From Flavobacterium fontis (GTDB lineage Bacteria > Bacteroidota > Bacteroidia > Flavobacteriales > Flavobacteriaceae), in contig NZ_FQVQ01000003.1 in NCBI RefSeq assembly GCF_900129405.1, positions 124,001-188,000 of the forward strand: DNA of 64,000 nt, written 5' to 3'. Within the stretch, counting starts at the first letter, position 1. Each line of letters starts with the position of its first letter. The notes under the pieces were generated by a model. The model worked only from the letters and a program-made list of their open reading frames with translations, was not told where the DNA came from and ran no database searches. This document shows positions 7,264 to 15,399 of this stretch, in pieces. A program made the position numbers and the translations under genes.

Positions 7264-7932
7264 ATGTCCCAAAAAGTCAATATTCTTATCGTAGACGATC
7301 ACCCTTTTATCATTCAAGGATATAAAAATGTGATTAATCTTTTTCCCGATAAATCAATAACGTTTCAGTTTTTTGAAGCCACCGATTGCCGCTCAGGCTA
7401 CGACATTATTATGCAAGCCAATGAACCCTATGATATTGCGTTTCTCGATGTAAGTATGCCCGAATATGAAGAGAAAAATATCCATACCGGAGAAGATTTG
7501 GCCAAACTATTAAATGCCGAAATGCCCCAGTGCAAAGTGGCGTTGCTCACCATGCATTCAGAATCCCTTAAGGTACAATCCATTATCGATGAAATCAATC
7601 CCTTAGGGTTGGTCATCAAAAACGACCTTACCTTTGACAATATGATTTTGGCTTTGACCACCATTTTGAAAGGGGAAACGTATTACAGCGATTCGGTGAT
7701 TAAATTCCTAAACAACCAACAAAAAGAAAAAGTATATGTCGATGTCATTGACCGCCAAATTCTGCATTATCTCAGCAAAGGCATCAACTACGACGACATT
7801 CCGTTATATATCTCTATCTCATCTAGTTCGGTGAAAACCCGTAAAGAAAACATGAAAGAATTACTCAATATTGCGGGAAGTGACGATGAAACCTTAGTAG
7901 CCATCGCCAAAGACCGCGGCATGTTACTCTAG
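7264..7932 (+). CDS. Response regulator, NarL/LuxR-like two-domain type
   Basis: This 222-residue protein has a full receiver: D11-D12, phospho-acceptor D62 (AFLDVSMP), T96 and K119. The C-terminal region (about 158-220) is a helix-turn-helix similar to that of the regulator at 1253-1915, with the same E-T-L-V-A-I-A-K-D-R-G type ending. It is 18 bp behind the kinase at 5206-7245 and is surely co-transcribed with it. Its last nine bases overlap the 3' end of the convergent thiL gene. Confidence 0.9.
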   Translation: MSQKVNILIVDDHPFIIQGYKNVINLFPDKSITFQFFEATDCRSGYDIIMQANEPYDIAFLDVSMPEYEEKNIHTGEDLAKLLNAEMPQCKVALLTMHSESLKVQSIIDEINPLGLVIKNDLTFDNMILALTTILKGETYYSDSVIKFLNNQQKEKVYVDVIDRQILHYLSKGINYDDIPLYISISSSSVKTRKENMKELLNIAGSDDETLVAIAKDRGMLL

Positions 7933-8985
7933 AGTTTTGGTTTCGTCAAGGGCATTCCAACCCCGGGCTTTCAACGCAATTTTGGTCTGGGCTCGGGTCA
8001 CCAAATGCATGCCTTCCTGCGCGGCAGTCATGTGTCCGATGACCGTTAAGTTCGGATTCCCTTTGATTTTATCAAAATCAGCGAGGTTGATCGTAAATAA
8101 CAACTCGTAATCTTCACCGCCGTTGATGGCTAAGGTTGTGCTGTCGATATTAAATTCTTCACAAGTGCTGATAAACTGCGGGTCAAGCGGCAATTTATCT
8201 TCAAATAAGTTACATCCCGTTCCGCTATTTTTACACAAATGAATGAGCTCCGACGAAAGTCCGTCCGAAATGTCAATCATCGAGGTGGGTTGCACCTCCA
8301 ATTGCGCCAACAAGCCCTTGATATCGGTGCGCGCTTCGGGTTTTAACTGCCGTTCAATCAAATACGTATAGTTGTCTAAGTCGGGTTGGTTGTTGGGATT
8401 CACTTGAAAAACTTGCTTCTCGCGTTCCAGGACTTGCAACCCTAAATAGGCTGCACCCAAGTCGCCCGTTACCACAATCAAGTCGTTTTCTTGAGCACCG
8501 CTGCGGTACACCAACTCGTGCTCTTGCGCCACACCCAAGGCAGTGATCGAAAGAATCAACCCTTTTTGCGATGAGGTAGTATCGCCGCCAATAATGTCAA
8601 CGTTGTAGGTTTTGGCCGCCAAGCGAATTCCCTCGTACAATTCCTCCAACGCTTCCACAGGAAACCGATTGGAAACGGCAAGGGATACTGTAATTTGGGT
8701 TGGCGTCGCGTTCATCGCACACACATCCGACAAATTGACGACCACCGCTTTATAGCCCAAATGTTTCAACGGCATGTACGACAAATCAAAATGAACACCC
8801 TCCACAAGTAAATCGGTAGTCACTACAGTTTGGGTGTTTTCAAAACGTAAAACCGCGGCATCATCGCCAATTCCTTTGCGCGTCGAAGGCTGGCTAACCT
8901 CAATATTTTGTGTCAAGTGAGCGATTAAACCAAATTCGCCAAATTGCGATAAGGGAGTTCGTTGTGGGGATTTGTCTTCCAGCAT
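7924..8985 (-). CDS. thiL: Thiamine-monophosphate kinase
   Basis: The enzyme phosphorylates thiamine monophosphate with ATP to give the cofactor thiamine diphosphate in the cytoplasm. Family motifs are clear: KGIGDDAAVL (about 38-46, metal/ATP aspartates), GGDTTSSQKG, MIDISDGLSSEL and NGGEDYELLF. The start at 8985 gives 353 residues beginning MLEDKSPQRTPLSQFGEF, the usual flavobacterial N-terminus; the open frame continues 29 codons upstream but that part is unlike the family. A TACCTTTA box at 9007-9014 on the same strand supports the short form. The gene stands alone and converges on the preceding regulator with a nine-base overlap. Confidence 0.93.
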   Translation of the reverse strand: MLEDKSPQRTPLSQFGEFGLIAHLTQNIEVSQPSTRKGIGDDAAVLRFENTQTVVTTDLLVEGVHFDLSYMPLKHLGYKAVVVNLSDVCAMNATPTQITVSLAVSNRFPVEALEELYEGIRLAAKTYNVDIIGGDTTSSQKGLILSITALGVAQEHELVYRSGAQENDLIVVTGDLGAAYLGLQVLEREKQVFQVNPNNQPDLDNYTYLIERQLKPEARTDIKGLLAQLEVQPTSMIDISDGLSSELIHLCKNSGTGCNLFEDKLPLDPQFISTCEEFNIDSTTLAINGGEDYELLFTINLADFDKIKGNPNLTVIGHMTAAQEGMHLVTRAQTKIALKARGWNALDETKTLE

Positions 8986-9082
8986 GATTCGTACCATTTT
9001 AGGGGGTAAAGGTACGATAAGCCCGTTCGATTTCCAAGTTGAAATCACAGGGATAACGCGTTGTGAAAACAACTCATGTATA

Positions 9083-9193
9083 CAGCCCCGATCGCAGCGG
9101 CATCCTCTGGTGCTTCCTTGGTAAAGGAGCGCCAGAGATATAGCGGAGAGCGGGAGGAAGCGACCTTTTGCGCACGGGCTCGTTGCTGCCCAT
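9083..9193 (+). repeat. Dispersed GC-rich intergenic repeat, copy 1
   Basis: The block contains GCCCCGATCGCAGCGGCAT and ATATAGCGGAGAGCGGGA around a hairpin at 9105-9137 (CTCTGG ... CCAGAG). It resembles the blocks near 11.2, 32.3 and 43.5 kb, which share an AAGCGGCA-type left part and an AGCGGAAAGCC-type right part. It is the most divergent copy. Confidence 0.55.
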
Positions 9194-9222
9194 AAAAAAA
9201 GTCCGGCGAAAACCGAACTTCA
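9194..9222 (-). terminator. Terminator of lepA
   Basis: Read on the minus strand, AAGTTCGG and CCGGACTT form a stem followed by seven T. Confidence 0.75.
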
Positions 9223-9260
9223 TTTATAATTTATAATTTAAAATTTAGAATAGTTGAACA

Positions 9261-11057
9261 TTAGTCGTTCAACTTCAACACCGCCATAAACGCCGACTGT
9301 GGAATTTCGACATTCCCTACCTGGCGCATACGTTTTTTACCGGCTTTTTGTTTTTCCAACAATTTACGTTTACGCGAAATATCTCCACCGTAACATTTGG
9401 CCGTTACGTCTTTACGCAAGGCTTTGATGGTTTCACGGGCGATGATTTTTGCGCCAATCGCGGCTTGAATCGGAATATCAAATTGTTGTCTTGGGATCAA
9501 TTCGCGCAATTTCTCGCACATTTTCTTCCCAATATGGTAGGCGTTATCTTCGTGAATCAAGGCCGACAAAGCATCGACAGAATTGGCATTCAACAGCACA
9601 TCCAGTCGCACCAACTTCGACGTACGCATCCCAATCGGGTGGTAGTCAAACGACGCATATCCTTTGGAAACCGTTTTCAAGCGGTCGTAAAAGTCAAATA
9701 CAATCTCCGCCAGCGGCATGTCGAAATTCAATTCCACACGCTCGGTAGTCAAATAGGTTTGATTCGTAATAATGCCGCGTTTTTCAATACACAAACTCAT
9801 CACGTTGCCTACGAAATCCGACTTGGTGATGATCGTTGCTTTGATATAGGGTTCTTCTACACGGTCCAATTTTGACGGCTCGGGCAAGTCCGACGGGTTG
9901 TTCACAATAATCGGCGTTTCGGGCTCTTTTTTGGTATAGGCCAAATACGATACGTTGGGTACCGTGGTAATCACCGTCATGTTGAATTCGCGTTCCAAAC
10001 GTTCCTGGATGATTTCTAAGTGTAACATGCCCAAGAAACCGCAACGGAAACCGAAGCCCAAAGCGGCCGAACTCTCGGGGGCAAACACCAGCGAGGCATC
10101 GTTCAACTGCAATTTTTCCATGGAAGCCCGCAAATCCTCGTAATCCTCGGTGTCCACTGGATAAATTCCCGCAAAAACCATCGGTTTTACATCTTCAAAG
10201 CCTTGAATCATTTGCGTAGTTGGCGTTTTGGCGTCGGTAATCGTGTCGCCCACTTTCACGTCTTTCGCTTCTTTAATTCCCGAAATCAAATAGCCTACGT
10301 CGCCGCATCCAATTACGTCTTTGGGAACTTGGTTCAATTTTAAAGTACCCACTTCATCGGCATAATATTCGTTGCCCGTCGACATGAATTTGATTTTCTG
10401 CCCTTTGCGGATTTCGCCGTTTTTCACTCGGAAAATAACTTCGATCCCACGAAACGGATTGTATACCGAGTCAAAAATCAAGGCTTGCAACGGTTCGTCT
10501 TTGTCGCCCTTGGGCGCCGGAATGCGCTCGACAATGGCTTCCAAAATTTTATCGACGCCAAAGCCTGTTTTTCCAGAGGCATGGATGATATCCTCCAATT
10601 TACAGCCGAGCAAGTCCACAATGTCATCGCTCACTTCTTCAGGATTGGCACTGGGTAAGTCTACTTTATTGAGTACAGGAATAATTTCAAGGTCGTTTTC
10701 CAAGGCCAAATACAGGTTCGAAATCGTCTGTGCCTGAATGCTTTGTGCCGCATCTACAATCAACAACGCGCCTTCACAAGCCGCAATCGAACGCGAAACC
10801 TCATACGAGAAGTCTACGTGACCGGGCGTGTCGATCAAATTCAAAATGTATTTTTCTCCTTTATAGGTATACTCCATCTGGATCGCGTGACTCTTAATAG
10901 TAATCCCGCGTTCCCGCTCCAAATCCATATTGTCCAAAAGCTGCGCCTGCGCTTCGCGTGCCGTTACCGTTTGCGTCGAGTCCAATAAGCGATCGGCCAG
11001 CGTACTTTTTCCGTGGTCAATGTGAGCAATAATGCAAAAATTCCGAATGTTCTTCAT
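9261..11057 (-). CDS. lepA: Elongation factor 4 (back-translocating GTPase LepA)
   Basis: LepA is a ribosome-associated GTPase acting on stalled or newly initiated ribosomes. GTPase motifs are AHIDHGKST (11-19), the switch I RERGITI, DTPGH (76-80) and NKVD (130-133), followed by EF-G-like domains and the LepA-specific C-terminus with [24 protein letters not shown] at 11057 gives 598 residues, the usual length; a TTG two codons upstream is unlikely. A -7 box at 11234-11241 implies a leader of about 170 bases that contains a dispersed repeat. A terminator follows at 9194-9222. Confidence 0.97.
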   Translation of the reverse strand: MKNIRNFCIIAHIDHGKSTLADRLLDSTQTVTAREAQAQLLDNMDLERERGITIKSHAIQMEYTYKGEKYILNLIDTPGHVDFSYEVSRSIAACEGALLIVDAAQSIQAQTISNLYLALENDLEIIPVLNKVDLPSANPEEVSDDIVDLLGCKLEDIIHASGKTGFGVDKILEAIVERIPAPKGDKDEPLQALIFDSVYNPFRGIEVIFRVKNGEIRKGQKIKFMSTGNEYYADEVGTLKLNQVPKDVIGCGDVGYLISGIKEAKDVKVGDTITDAKTPTTQMIQGFEDVKPMVFAGIYPVDTEDYEDLRASMEKLQLNDASLVFAPESSAALGFGFRCGFLGMLHLEIIQERLEREFNMTVITTVPNVSYLAYTKKEPETPIIVNNPSDLPEPSKLDRVEEPYIKATIITKSDFVGNVMSLCIEKRGIITNQTYLTTERVELNFDMPLAEIVFDFYDRLKTVSKGYASFDYHPIGMRTSKLVRLDVLLNANSVDALSALIHEDNAYHIGKKMCEKLRELIPRQQFDIPIQAAIGAKIIARETIKALRKDVTAKCYGGDISRKRKLLEKQKAGKKRMRQVGNVEIPQSAFMAVLKLND

Positions 11058-11082
11058 CGTCAATAGTCCTTTTTTGGCGCTA

Positions 11083-11124
11083 ATTATTAAAATTTAAAAT
11101 TTATAATTCAAAATTTAAAATAAT
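11083..11124. repeat. AT-rich palindromic stretch
   Basis: Alternating AAATTTAAAATTTATAATT-type sequence. Similar runs occur at 9226-9252 and 47857-47884, all next to gene ends in this window. It may be a dispersed short repeat or simple AT-rich spacer. Confidence 0.35.
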
Positions 11125-11132
11125 AATAAGTA

Positions 11133-11226
11133 GGGGCGCTCTCGTCGTTCCTCCTCACCGGGCTTTCCGCAGTACACGCCTGCCTCTCGGCTACGGCGGG
11201 GTACTTTGCTTCAATCCCTAGCGCAA
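11133..11226 (-). repeat. Dispersed GC-rich intergenic repeat, copy 2
   Basis: On the minus strand it reads from GCGCTAGGGATTGAAGCA to TGCGGAAAGCCCGG and so matches the copies at 32.3 and 43.5 kb. It lies between the candidate lepA -7 box and the lepA start, in the same orientation as lepA, so it would be part of the lepA 5' leader. Confidence 0.6.
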
Positions 11227-11233
11227 CATCGTG

Positions 11234-11241
11234 CAAATATA
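11234..11241 (-). promoter_or_regulatory. Putative -7 element TATATTTG of lepA
   Basis: A perfect TAnnTTTG match on the minus strand, about 177 bp before the lepA start. Confidence 0.5.
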
Positions 11242-11392
11242 GTTTAAAGTTTACAATTTTGTGGGCCTCACTCGGGAATAGAAGCGTTTGTTTTTGTGTA
11301 TTTTTTCATCTTTATGATTGATTAACAAATGTTTAGCACTAGGAATAATTGCTTTTCCTTTGGTTTTCATAAGATTAATTCCCTAATAGTAC

Positions 11393-11400
11393 TATTTTTG
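11393..11400 (+). promoter_or_regulatory. Putative -7 element TATTTTTG of dusB
   Basis: A perfect TAnnTTTG match 20 bp before the dusB start; no TTG box at the normal spacing. Confidence 0.55.
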
Positions 11401-11420
11401 CACTCAGAAAAAACAGCTGT

Positions 11421-12410
11421 ATGCCCAAAATTGGTCCTATCGAACTCCCGGATTTCCCGTTGTTACTCGCTCCTATGGAAGATGTGAGTGACCCGCCATT
11501 TCGTCGCTTGTGTAAAATGCACGGCGCCGATTTGATGTATTCGGAGTTTATTTCCTCCGAAGGCTTGATTCGTGATGCCATCAAGAGTCGGATGAAACTG
11601 GATATTTTTGATTACGAGCGGCCGGTAGGGATTCAAATTTTTGGAGGCGATGAAGAGGCCATGGCCATGAGTGCCAAAATTGTTGAAGCCGTGGAGCCCG
11701 ATTTATTGGACATCAATTTTGGTTGTCCTGTGAAAAAAGTTGTCTGCAAAGGTGCCGGCGCTGGGGTATTAAAGGATGTCGATTTGATGGTGCGGTTAAC
11801 CAAAGCGGTCGTCAAAAGCACCCATTTGCCCGTAACCGTCAAAACCCGTTTGGGTTGGGATGAGAGTTCGATCAACATCGATGAGGTGGCCGAACGGTTG
11901 CAGGATGTTGGCATTCAAGCCTTGACCATTCACGGACGCACACGCGCCCAAATGTATAAGGGTCATTCCGACTGGACACACATCGCACGGGTCAAAAACA
12001 ACCCGCGTATTCATATTCCGATATTCGGAAATGGCGATATTGATTCTCCCGAGAAAGCTTTAGAATATAAAAACAAATTTGGATTGGACGGTATCATGAT
12101 TGGTCGTGCTGCTATTGGCTATCCTTGGATTTTTAACGAAATCAAACATTTTTTTCAAACCGGGCAACACCTGCCGGTTCCCACACTAGTTGATCGGGTA
12201 GAAGCCGCACGTAACCACCTGCTTTGGTCCATGGAATGGAAAGGAGAACGCTTGGGTATTGTAGAAATGCGCCGTCATTATACCAATTATTTCAAAGGCA
12301 TTCCCAATTTTAAAGAATACAAAAATCGCTTAGTCACCACCGATGATCGCGAAGCCTTACTTGGGGTTTTTGAAGAGATTATTGAGTCGTTTTCTGGCGT
12401 AGTATTTTAA
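11421..12410 (+). CDS. dusB: tRNA-dihydrouridine synthase
   Basis: An FMN-dependent enzyme that reduces uridine to dihydrouridine in tRNA D-loops. The TIM-barrel motifs are present: LLAPMEDVSDPPFRRL near residue 14, DINFGCPVKKV with the catalytic acid C102, TVKTRLGWDE, TIHGRTRAQMYKG and the phosphate-binding GNGDIDSPEKA and GIMIGRAAIGYPW. The length of 329 residues is normal. It is monocistronic with its own -7 box and overlaps the convergent permease gene by four bases. The subfamily (DusB rather than DusA or DusC) is assigned from the MEDVSD motif and the usual phylum pattern. Confidence 0.93.
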   Translation: MPKIGPIELPDFPLLLAPMEDVSDPPFRRLCKMHGADLMYSEFISSEGLIRDAIKSRMKLDIFDYERPVGIQIFGGDEEAMAMSAKIVEAVEPDLLDINFGCPVKKVVCKGAGAGVLKDVDLMVRLTKAVVKSTHLPVTVKTRLGWDESSINIDEVAERLQDVGIQALTIHGRTRAQMYKGHSDWTHIARVKNNPRIHIPIFGNGDIDSPEKALEYKNKFGLDGIMIGRAAIGYPWIFNEIKHFFQTGQHLPVPTLVDRVEAARNHLLWSMEWKGERLGIVEMRRHYTNYFKGIPNFKEYKNRLVTTDDREALLGVFEEIIESFSGVVF

Positions 12411-13606
12411 TCCAACATTTTCTCGGAAACGCGACTGCTGGCAATACCACTCGAAATCATTCCCAAAACGATAACAGTAAGCCATACTAAAGCCAAATTT
12501 TCCCAGTGAAATTCGATGGGATAGGCCAAGGTTTCGGTAATCATAATGAGTTGGTAGTGCTGTTGCATCACCACCAATACCGATCCGAGGATGAGGCCCA
12601 CCATTCCCCCGAAAACACTCAAAAGTGTTCCTTGTAAAAAGAAAATTCTTCGCAATTGAGGTAAGGTTACGCCCAAACTGAACAAGGTTTTTAAATTGTT
12701 TTTCTTGTCCAAAATCATCATGATTAAGGCGCCTGCCAAACTAAAAAGTGCCATGATGATGACAAGGGTAAAGATTAGGTACACCGCAACATTCTCCGAG
12801 TTCAACATTTTGTATAATGTTTCATTGAGTTGTGCCCGGTTTTTGACCGTAGTGTTTGGAATATATTTTTCGAGTGCAGCAATTACTTGTGCTTCCGAGG
12901 CGTTGGGTTGCAGTCGAATTTCGAGGTTGGTAATTTCATGAGGTTTTAATTGCACCACAGCCTGTGCCAACTGTAAGTCGGCAAACACATAACGGTTGTC
13001 CATTTCTTCATTAATGGCATAAATCCCAACCGGATAAATACGTTCTATAATAAAGGAGTCCTCGGGATTTAATCCCAAATCGCCACGACCGGGTTTGGGC
13101 GCATATACTTCAAAGGCATTTTGGTAATCGAGGAGTCCTAGCGAGAGTTTTTCCGAGAGTCCATATCCAATCACCACTTGATAGGTATTGGGTTCGAGCC
13201 ACTGCCCGTTAAATAATTTTTCGGGTGTTTTTGAAACGCGGCCAAATTGTGCATCGACGCCTTTGAGAAAAGAAAATTGTGTTTTTCCATCAAACAAAAA
13301 CATCACGCGTTTTTCGACAACCTGGCTAAAATGCCCTACGCCTTCAATGGTTTTTATTTTTTGAGCTTGCGCTGGCGTGAAGGTAAAATGAGTGCCCGAT
13401 TTCGGAAAGACTTTTAGATCAGGATCCAAATCATTGGAAAAAGAAAGGCTAAAGGTGCGTAGGCCACTAAAAACAGATAGCACCACAAACAAGGCCATCG
13501 CGCCCACGATCACACTCAAGGAAGCAATACCCGTAATGATATTGATGGCGGTGTTTTTACTGCGTGAAAACAAATACCGACGGGCGATGTAGAGCGAAAG
13601 GTTCAC
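12407..13606 (-). CDS. ABC transporter permease, LolC/LolE family
   Basis: An inner-membrane subunit of the lipoprotein-releasing or related MacB/FtsX-type ABC complex. It has an N-terminal membrane helix (about 20-48) with a cytoplasmic SRSKNTAINIITGIASLSVIVG entry typical of LolC/E, a large periplasmic domain (about 50-265) and three C-terminal helices (about 272-298, 320-345 and 365-390). The start is GTG at 13606, directly after the rbfA stop codon, so it is translated as the second gene of an rbfA operon, a common arrangement in Flavobacteriia. No ATPase gene is nearby, so which LolD-like partner it uses cannot be seen. Confidence 0.88.
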   Translation of the reverse strand: MNLSLYIARRYLFSRSKNTAINIITGIASLSVIVGAMALFVVLSVFSGLRTFSLSFSNDLDPDLKVFPKSGTHFTFTPAQAQKIKTIEGVGHFSQVVEKRVMFLFDGKTQFSFLKGVDAQFGRVSKTPEKLFNGQWLEPNTYQVVIGYGLSEKLSLGLLDYQNAFEVYAPKPGRGDLGLNPEDSFIIERIYPVGIYAINEEMDNRYVFADLQLAQAVVQLKPHEITNLEIRLQPNASEAQVIAALEKYIPNTTVKNRAQLNETLYKMLNSENVAVYLIFTLVIIMALFSLAGALIMMILDKKNNLKTLFSLGVTLPQLRRIFFLQGTLLSVFGGMVGLILGSVLVVMQQHYQLIMITETLAYPIEFHWENLALVWLTVIVLGMISSGIASSRVSEKMLD

Positions 13607-13999
13607 TTACGATTTTTTGCGTTTGGCTAAAAGGTCGCGGTTTTCAATAGGATTTTCCTCACCCGCTAGAGCGCGGTCAATTTTTTCGATGTATTCCAAG
13701 GAGTCATCGATGTAAAAAAGCAAGTTGGGCACTTTGCGCAATTGCAACTTTACCCGTTGTGATAAATCGTGTTTAATCAAAGGAGTGTTGGAACGAATTG
13801 CCTCCAGAATTTCAGGGCCTTTTTCGGCGGGAAAAATGCTAAGAAAAACTTTTGCAATAGACAAGTCCGTGGTAACATTGACTTTGGAAACCGATATAAT
13901 CAAATTGGCGATACCATTTTTACGAACTTCGCCTTGCAAAATATCGACCAAGTCTTTTTGCAATACGCTTCCTATTTTTTTCTGTCTATTCGATTCCAT
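13607..13999 (-). CDS. rbfA: Ribosome-binding factor A
   Basis: A KH-fold factor that binds the 30S subunit and helps mature 16S rRNA. The 130 residues starting MESNRQKKIGSVLQKDL carry the family core (VSKVNVTTDLSIAKVFLSIF and LKHDLSQRVKLQLRKVPNLLFYIDDSLEY-type segments). The open frame extends five codons upstream, but a minus-strand -7 box (TATTTTTG) at 14004-14011 would place transcription start close to 13999, so the ATG there is preferred and the message may be nearly leaderless. It is followed without a gap by the LolC/E-type permease. Confidence 0.94.
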   Translation of the reverse strand: MESNRQKKIGSVLQKDLVDILQGEVRKNGIANLIISVSKVNVTTDLSIAKVFLSIFPAEKGPEILEAIRSNTPLIKHDLSQRVKLQLRKVPNLLFYIDDSLEYIEKIDRALAGEENPIENRDLLAKRKKS

Positions 14000-14003
14000 G
14001 CGA

Positions 14004-14011
14004 CAAAAATA
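14004..14011 (-). promoter_or_regulatory. Putative -7 element TATTTTTG of rbfA
   Basis: A perfect TAnnTTTG match on the minus strand ending 5 bp before the ATG. Confidence 0.5.
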
Positions 14012-14077
14012 CAATATTAATCGGAATTTGCTTTCTGACTTCTACGACAAAAATACGGCTACCTTTTAGCGTTTTAA

Positions 14078-14085
14078 TATCTTTG
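14078..14085 (+). promoter_or_regulatory. Putative -7 element TATCTTTG of the epimerase gene
   Basis: A perfect TAnnTTTG match 16 bp before the ATG at 14102. Confidence 0.55.
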
Positions 14086-14101
14086 TAGGAAAGAAATAAA
14101 A

Positions 14102-14509
14102 ATGCAAAAAATAGAACACATCGGAATTGCTGTAAAATCACTCGAAGCTTCCAACCCACTTTTTGAAGCCTTGCTGGGCGTACCTTGTTATAAAGAGGAG
14201 GAAGTCAGTAGTGAAGGCGTAAAAACTTCTTTTTTCAAGAACGGTCCCAACAAAATTGAACTCTTAGAAGCGACCCGCCCCGACAGTCCTATAGCCAAGT
14301 TTATCGAGAAAAAAGGAGAGGGAATTCATCATATTGCTTTTGATGTGGCCGATATAGAAGCCGAAATGAAACGGTTAACTGCTGCTGGATTTATATTGCT
14401 CAACGAGCAGCCCAAGCGCGGTGCCGATAATAAATTAGTGGTTTTTCTTCATCCCAAATCGACCAATGGTGTTTTGATCGAGTTGTGTCAAGACGCAGGG
14501 GAATCGTAA
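14102..14509 (+). CDS. mce: Methylmalonyl-CoA epimerase
   Basis: It interconverts the (R) and (S) forms of methylmalonyl-CoA, linking propionyl-CoA metabolism and succinyl-CoA through the B12-dependent mutase. The 135 residues form one VOC module with two paired halves: KIEHIGIAVKSLE at the N-terminus, GIHHIAFDV in the middle and VLIELCQ at the C-terminus supply the metal ligands (His, His and Glu), and the length is that of the family. It is monocistronic with its own -7 box; the mutase genes are not in this window. Confidence 0.93.
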   Translation: MQKIEHIGIAVKSLEASNPLFEALLGVPCYKEEEVSSEGVKTSFFKNGPNKIELLEATRPDSPIAKFIEKKGEGIHHIAFDVADIEAEMKRLTAAGFILLNEQPKRGADNKLVVFLHPKSTNGVLIELCQDAGES

Positions 14510-14613
14510 CTCCAAAAAAGTATTGCAAGAAACTAGAATTAATAGTAATATTGCATCGCTGAAAGCTTGACGGTAGATACTATTTTTATGTGCTAGCTAG
14601 CATTCAGTTTATA

Positions 14614-14687
14614 GGTCCTATAGCTCAGTTGGTTAGAGCACCTGACTCATAATCAGGTGGTCCTTGGTTCGAGCCCAAGTGGGACCA
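14614..14687 (+). tRNA. tRNA with CAT anticodon (elongator Met, or Ile after lysidine modification)
   Basis: A full cloverleaf: acceptor GGTCCTA/TGGGACC with one G-U pair, D arm GCTC-AGTTGGTTA-GAGC, anticodon stem CCTGA/TCAGG around CTCATAA (CAT at 14648-14650), variable loop, T arm CTTGG-TTCGAGC-CCAAG and discriminator A. CCA is not encoded. The anticodon alone cannot separate Met from Ile2. Confidence 0.95.
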
Positions 14688-14691
14688 CATT

Positions 14692-14723
14692 AAAGCCTTG
14701 CTCAAGTATGCAAGGCTTTTTTT
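14692..14723 (+). terminator. Terminator after the tRNA
   Basis: AAAGCCTTG (14692-14700) pairs with CAAGGCTTT (14711-14719), followed by a T run. Confidence 0.85.
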
Positions 14724-15118
14724 ATGCGTTTTGGTCGAGCTTTGAAGTCTCGGAATTACCTCGAGCAGCATGAATCGGGCAAAGCAAATTAGTTTTTCTT
14801 TCCTGTTATTTAATTTTTTGGAGAAGTCGACACCTTGTTTTCGCTTTGTGGATATCAAACGATAGGGATGTAGTATTTCACGAGTACGCACGAATTTATA
14901 GATTTCCTGACGTAATTATGGAATCGTTTTTTGCATTTTTTGGTGTTTGACCCATTTTATCTTTTCGTTGTCGATATTTTTTGTGGCAGTCTATCTTTTC
15001 ATTTTTTTGTGGAAGAGAAACCAAAACACTTTTTTTTTCGTTAATACCAATGAAGCGATAGAAAGGTTACGATATTGTGAAATGTTTTGCAACTCGCTCA
15101 AAATATGAAGTAAAAAAT
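14724..15118. other. Gene-free spacer
   Basis: About 395 bases after the tRNA terminator with no open frame on either strand that looks coding, no repeat shared with the rest of the window and no integrase or att-like duplication of the tRNA 3' end. Nothing further is seen. Confidence 0.5.
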
Positions 15119-15148
15119 TTTGACAAAGCGTTTTTTTTTATACTTTTA
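15119..15148 (+). promoter_or_regulatory. Promoter TTTG-N18-TACTTTTA
   Basis: TTTG at 15119-15122 and TACTTTTA at 15141-15148 fit the flavobacterial promoter with 18-bp spacing. Transcription would start at or within a few bases of the ATG at 15155, so the message may be leaderless. Confidence 0.55.
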
Positions 15149-15154
15149 CGCCCT

Positions 15155-15358
15155 ATGAAAATCGACCCAACGAAAGTAATTTTAATCACTCTAGCGATTT
15201 TGTGTGGTCCTATGACCTTTGCAGCACCAAATCCGCCGGCCCCAATTCCACCTCCACCTCCAGGGCTTCCTGTGGATGAAGGTTTGGTTTTTTTGGCCCT
15301 TTCGTCTATGGTTTATGTAGGATACAAGTTAACCCGATATAAAAAAGCTTCAAGATAA
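15155..15358 (+). CDS. Small exported proline-rich protein with C-terminal sorting-type tail
   Basis: The 67 residues have a signal peptide (about 1-23, ending TFAA), a proline block PNPPAPIPPPPPGLPVDEG, one hydrophobic helix (about 46-58) and a basic tail YKLTRYKKASR. A Pro-rich signature, membrane helix and basic end is the tripartite plan of PEP-CTERM-like sorting tails handled by exosortases; the LPVDEG motif resembles the short Bacteroidota versions annotated as PID-CTERM. The assignment rests on pattern, not on a search. A longer open frame starts at 15077 but the promoter lies inside it, so ATG 15155 is chosen. No exosortase gene is in this window. Confidence 0.7.
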   Translation: MKIDPTKVILITLAILCGPMTFAAPNPPAPIPPPPPGLPVDEGLVFLALSSMVYVGYKLTRYKKASR

Positions 15359-15379
15359 TTCCTGAAGCTTTTCTTTTTT
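15343..15379 (+). terminator. Terminator overlapping the end of the small sorting-tail gene
   Basis: AAAAGCTTCA (15343-15352) pairs with TGAAGCTTTT (15363-15372), then a T-rich run. The left arm contains the last codons of the gene. Confidence 0.8.
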
Positions 15380-15399
15380 TATTCTAGTACTATTTCGGA

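Noticed and set aside
8986..9072. Longer N-terminus for ThiL
   Set aside because: The added residues do not resemble ThiL and a promoter-like box lies inside them.
8986..9260. TPP riboswitch for thiL
   Set aside because: The thiL leader after the probable start of transcription is too short, and no TPP-aptamer motif was seen.
14625..14891. 88-codon frame antisense to the tRNA
   Set aside because: It runs through the tRNA and its terminator; no family similarity.
14614..15118. tRNA as an integration site for a mobile element
   Set aside because: No integrase, no repeat of the tRNA 3' end, and core genes resume directly.
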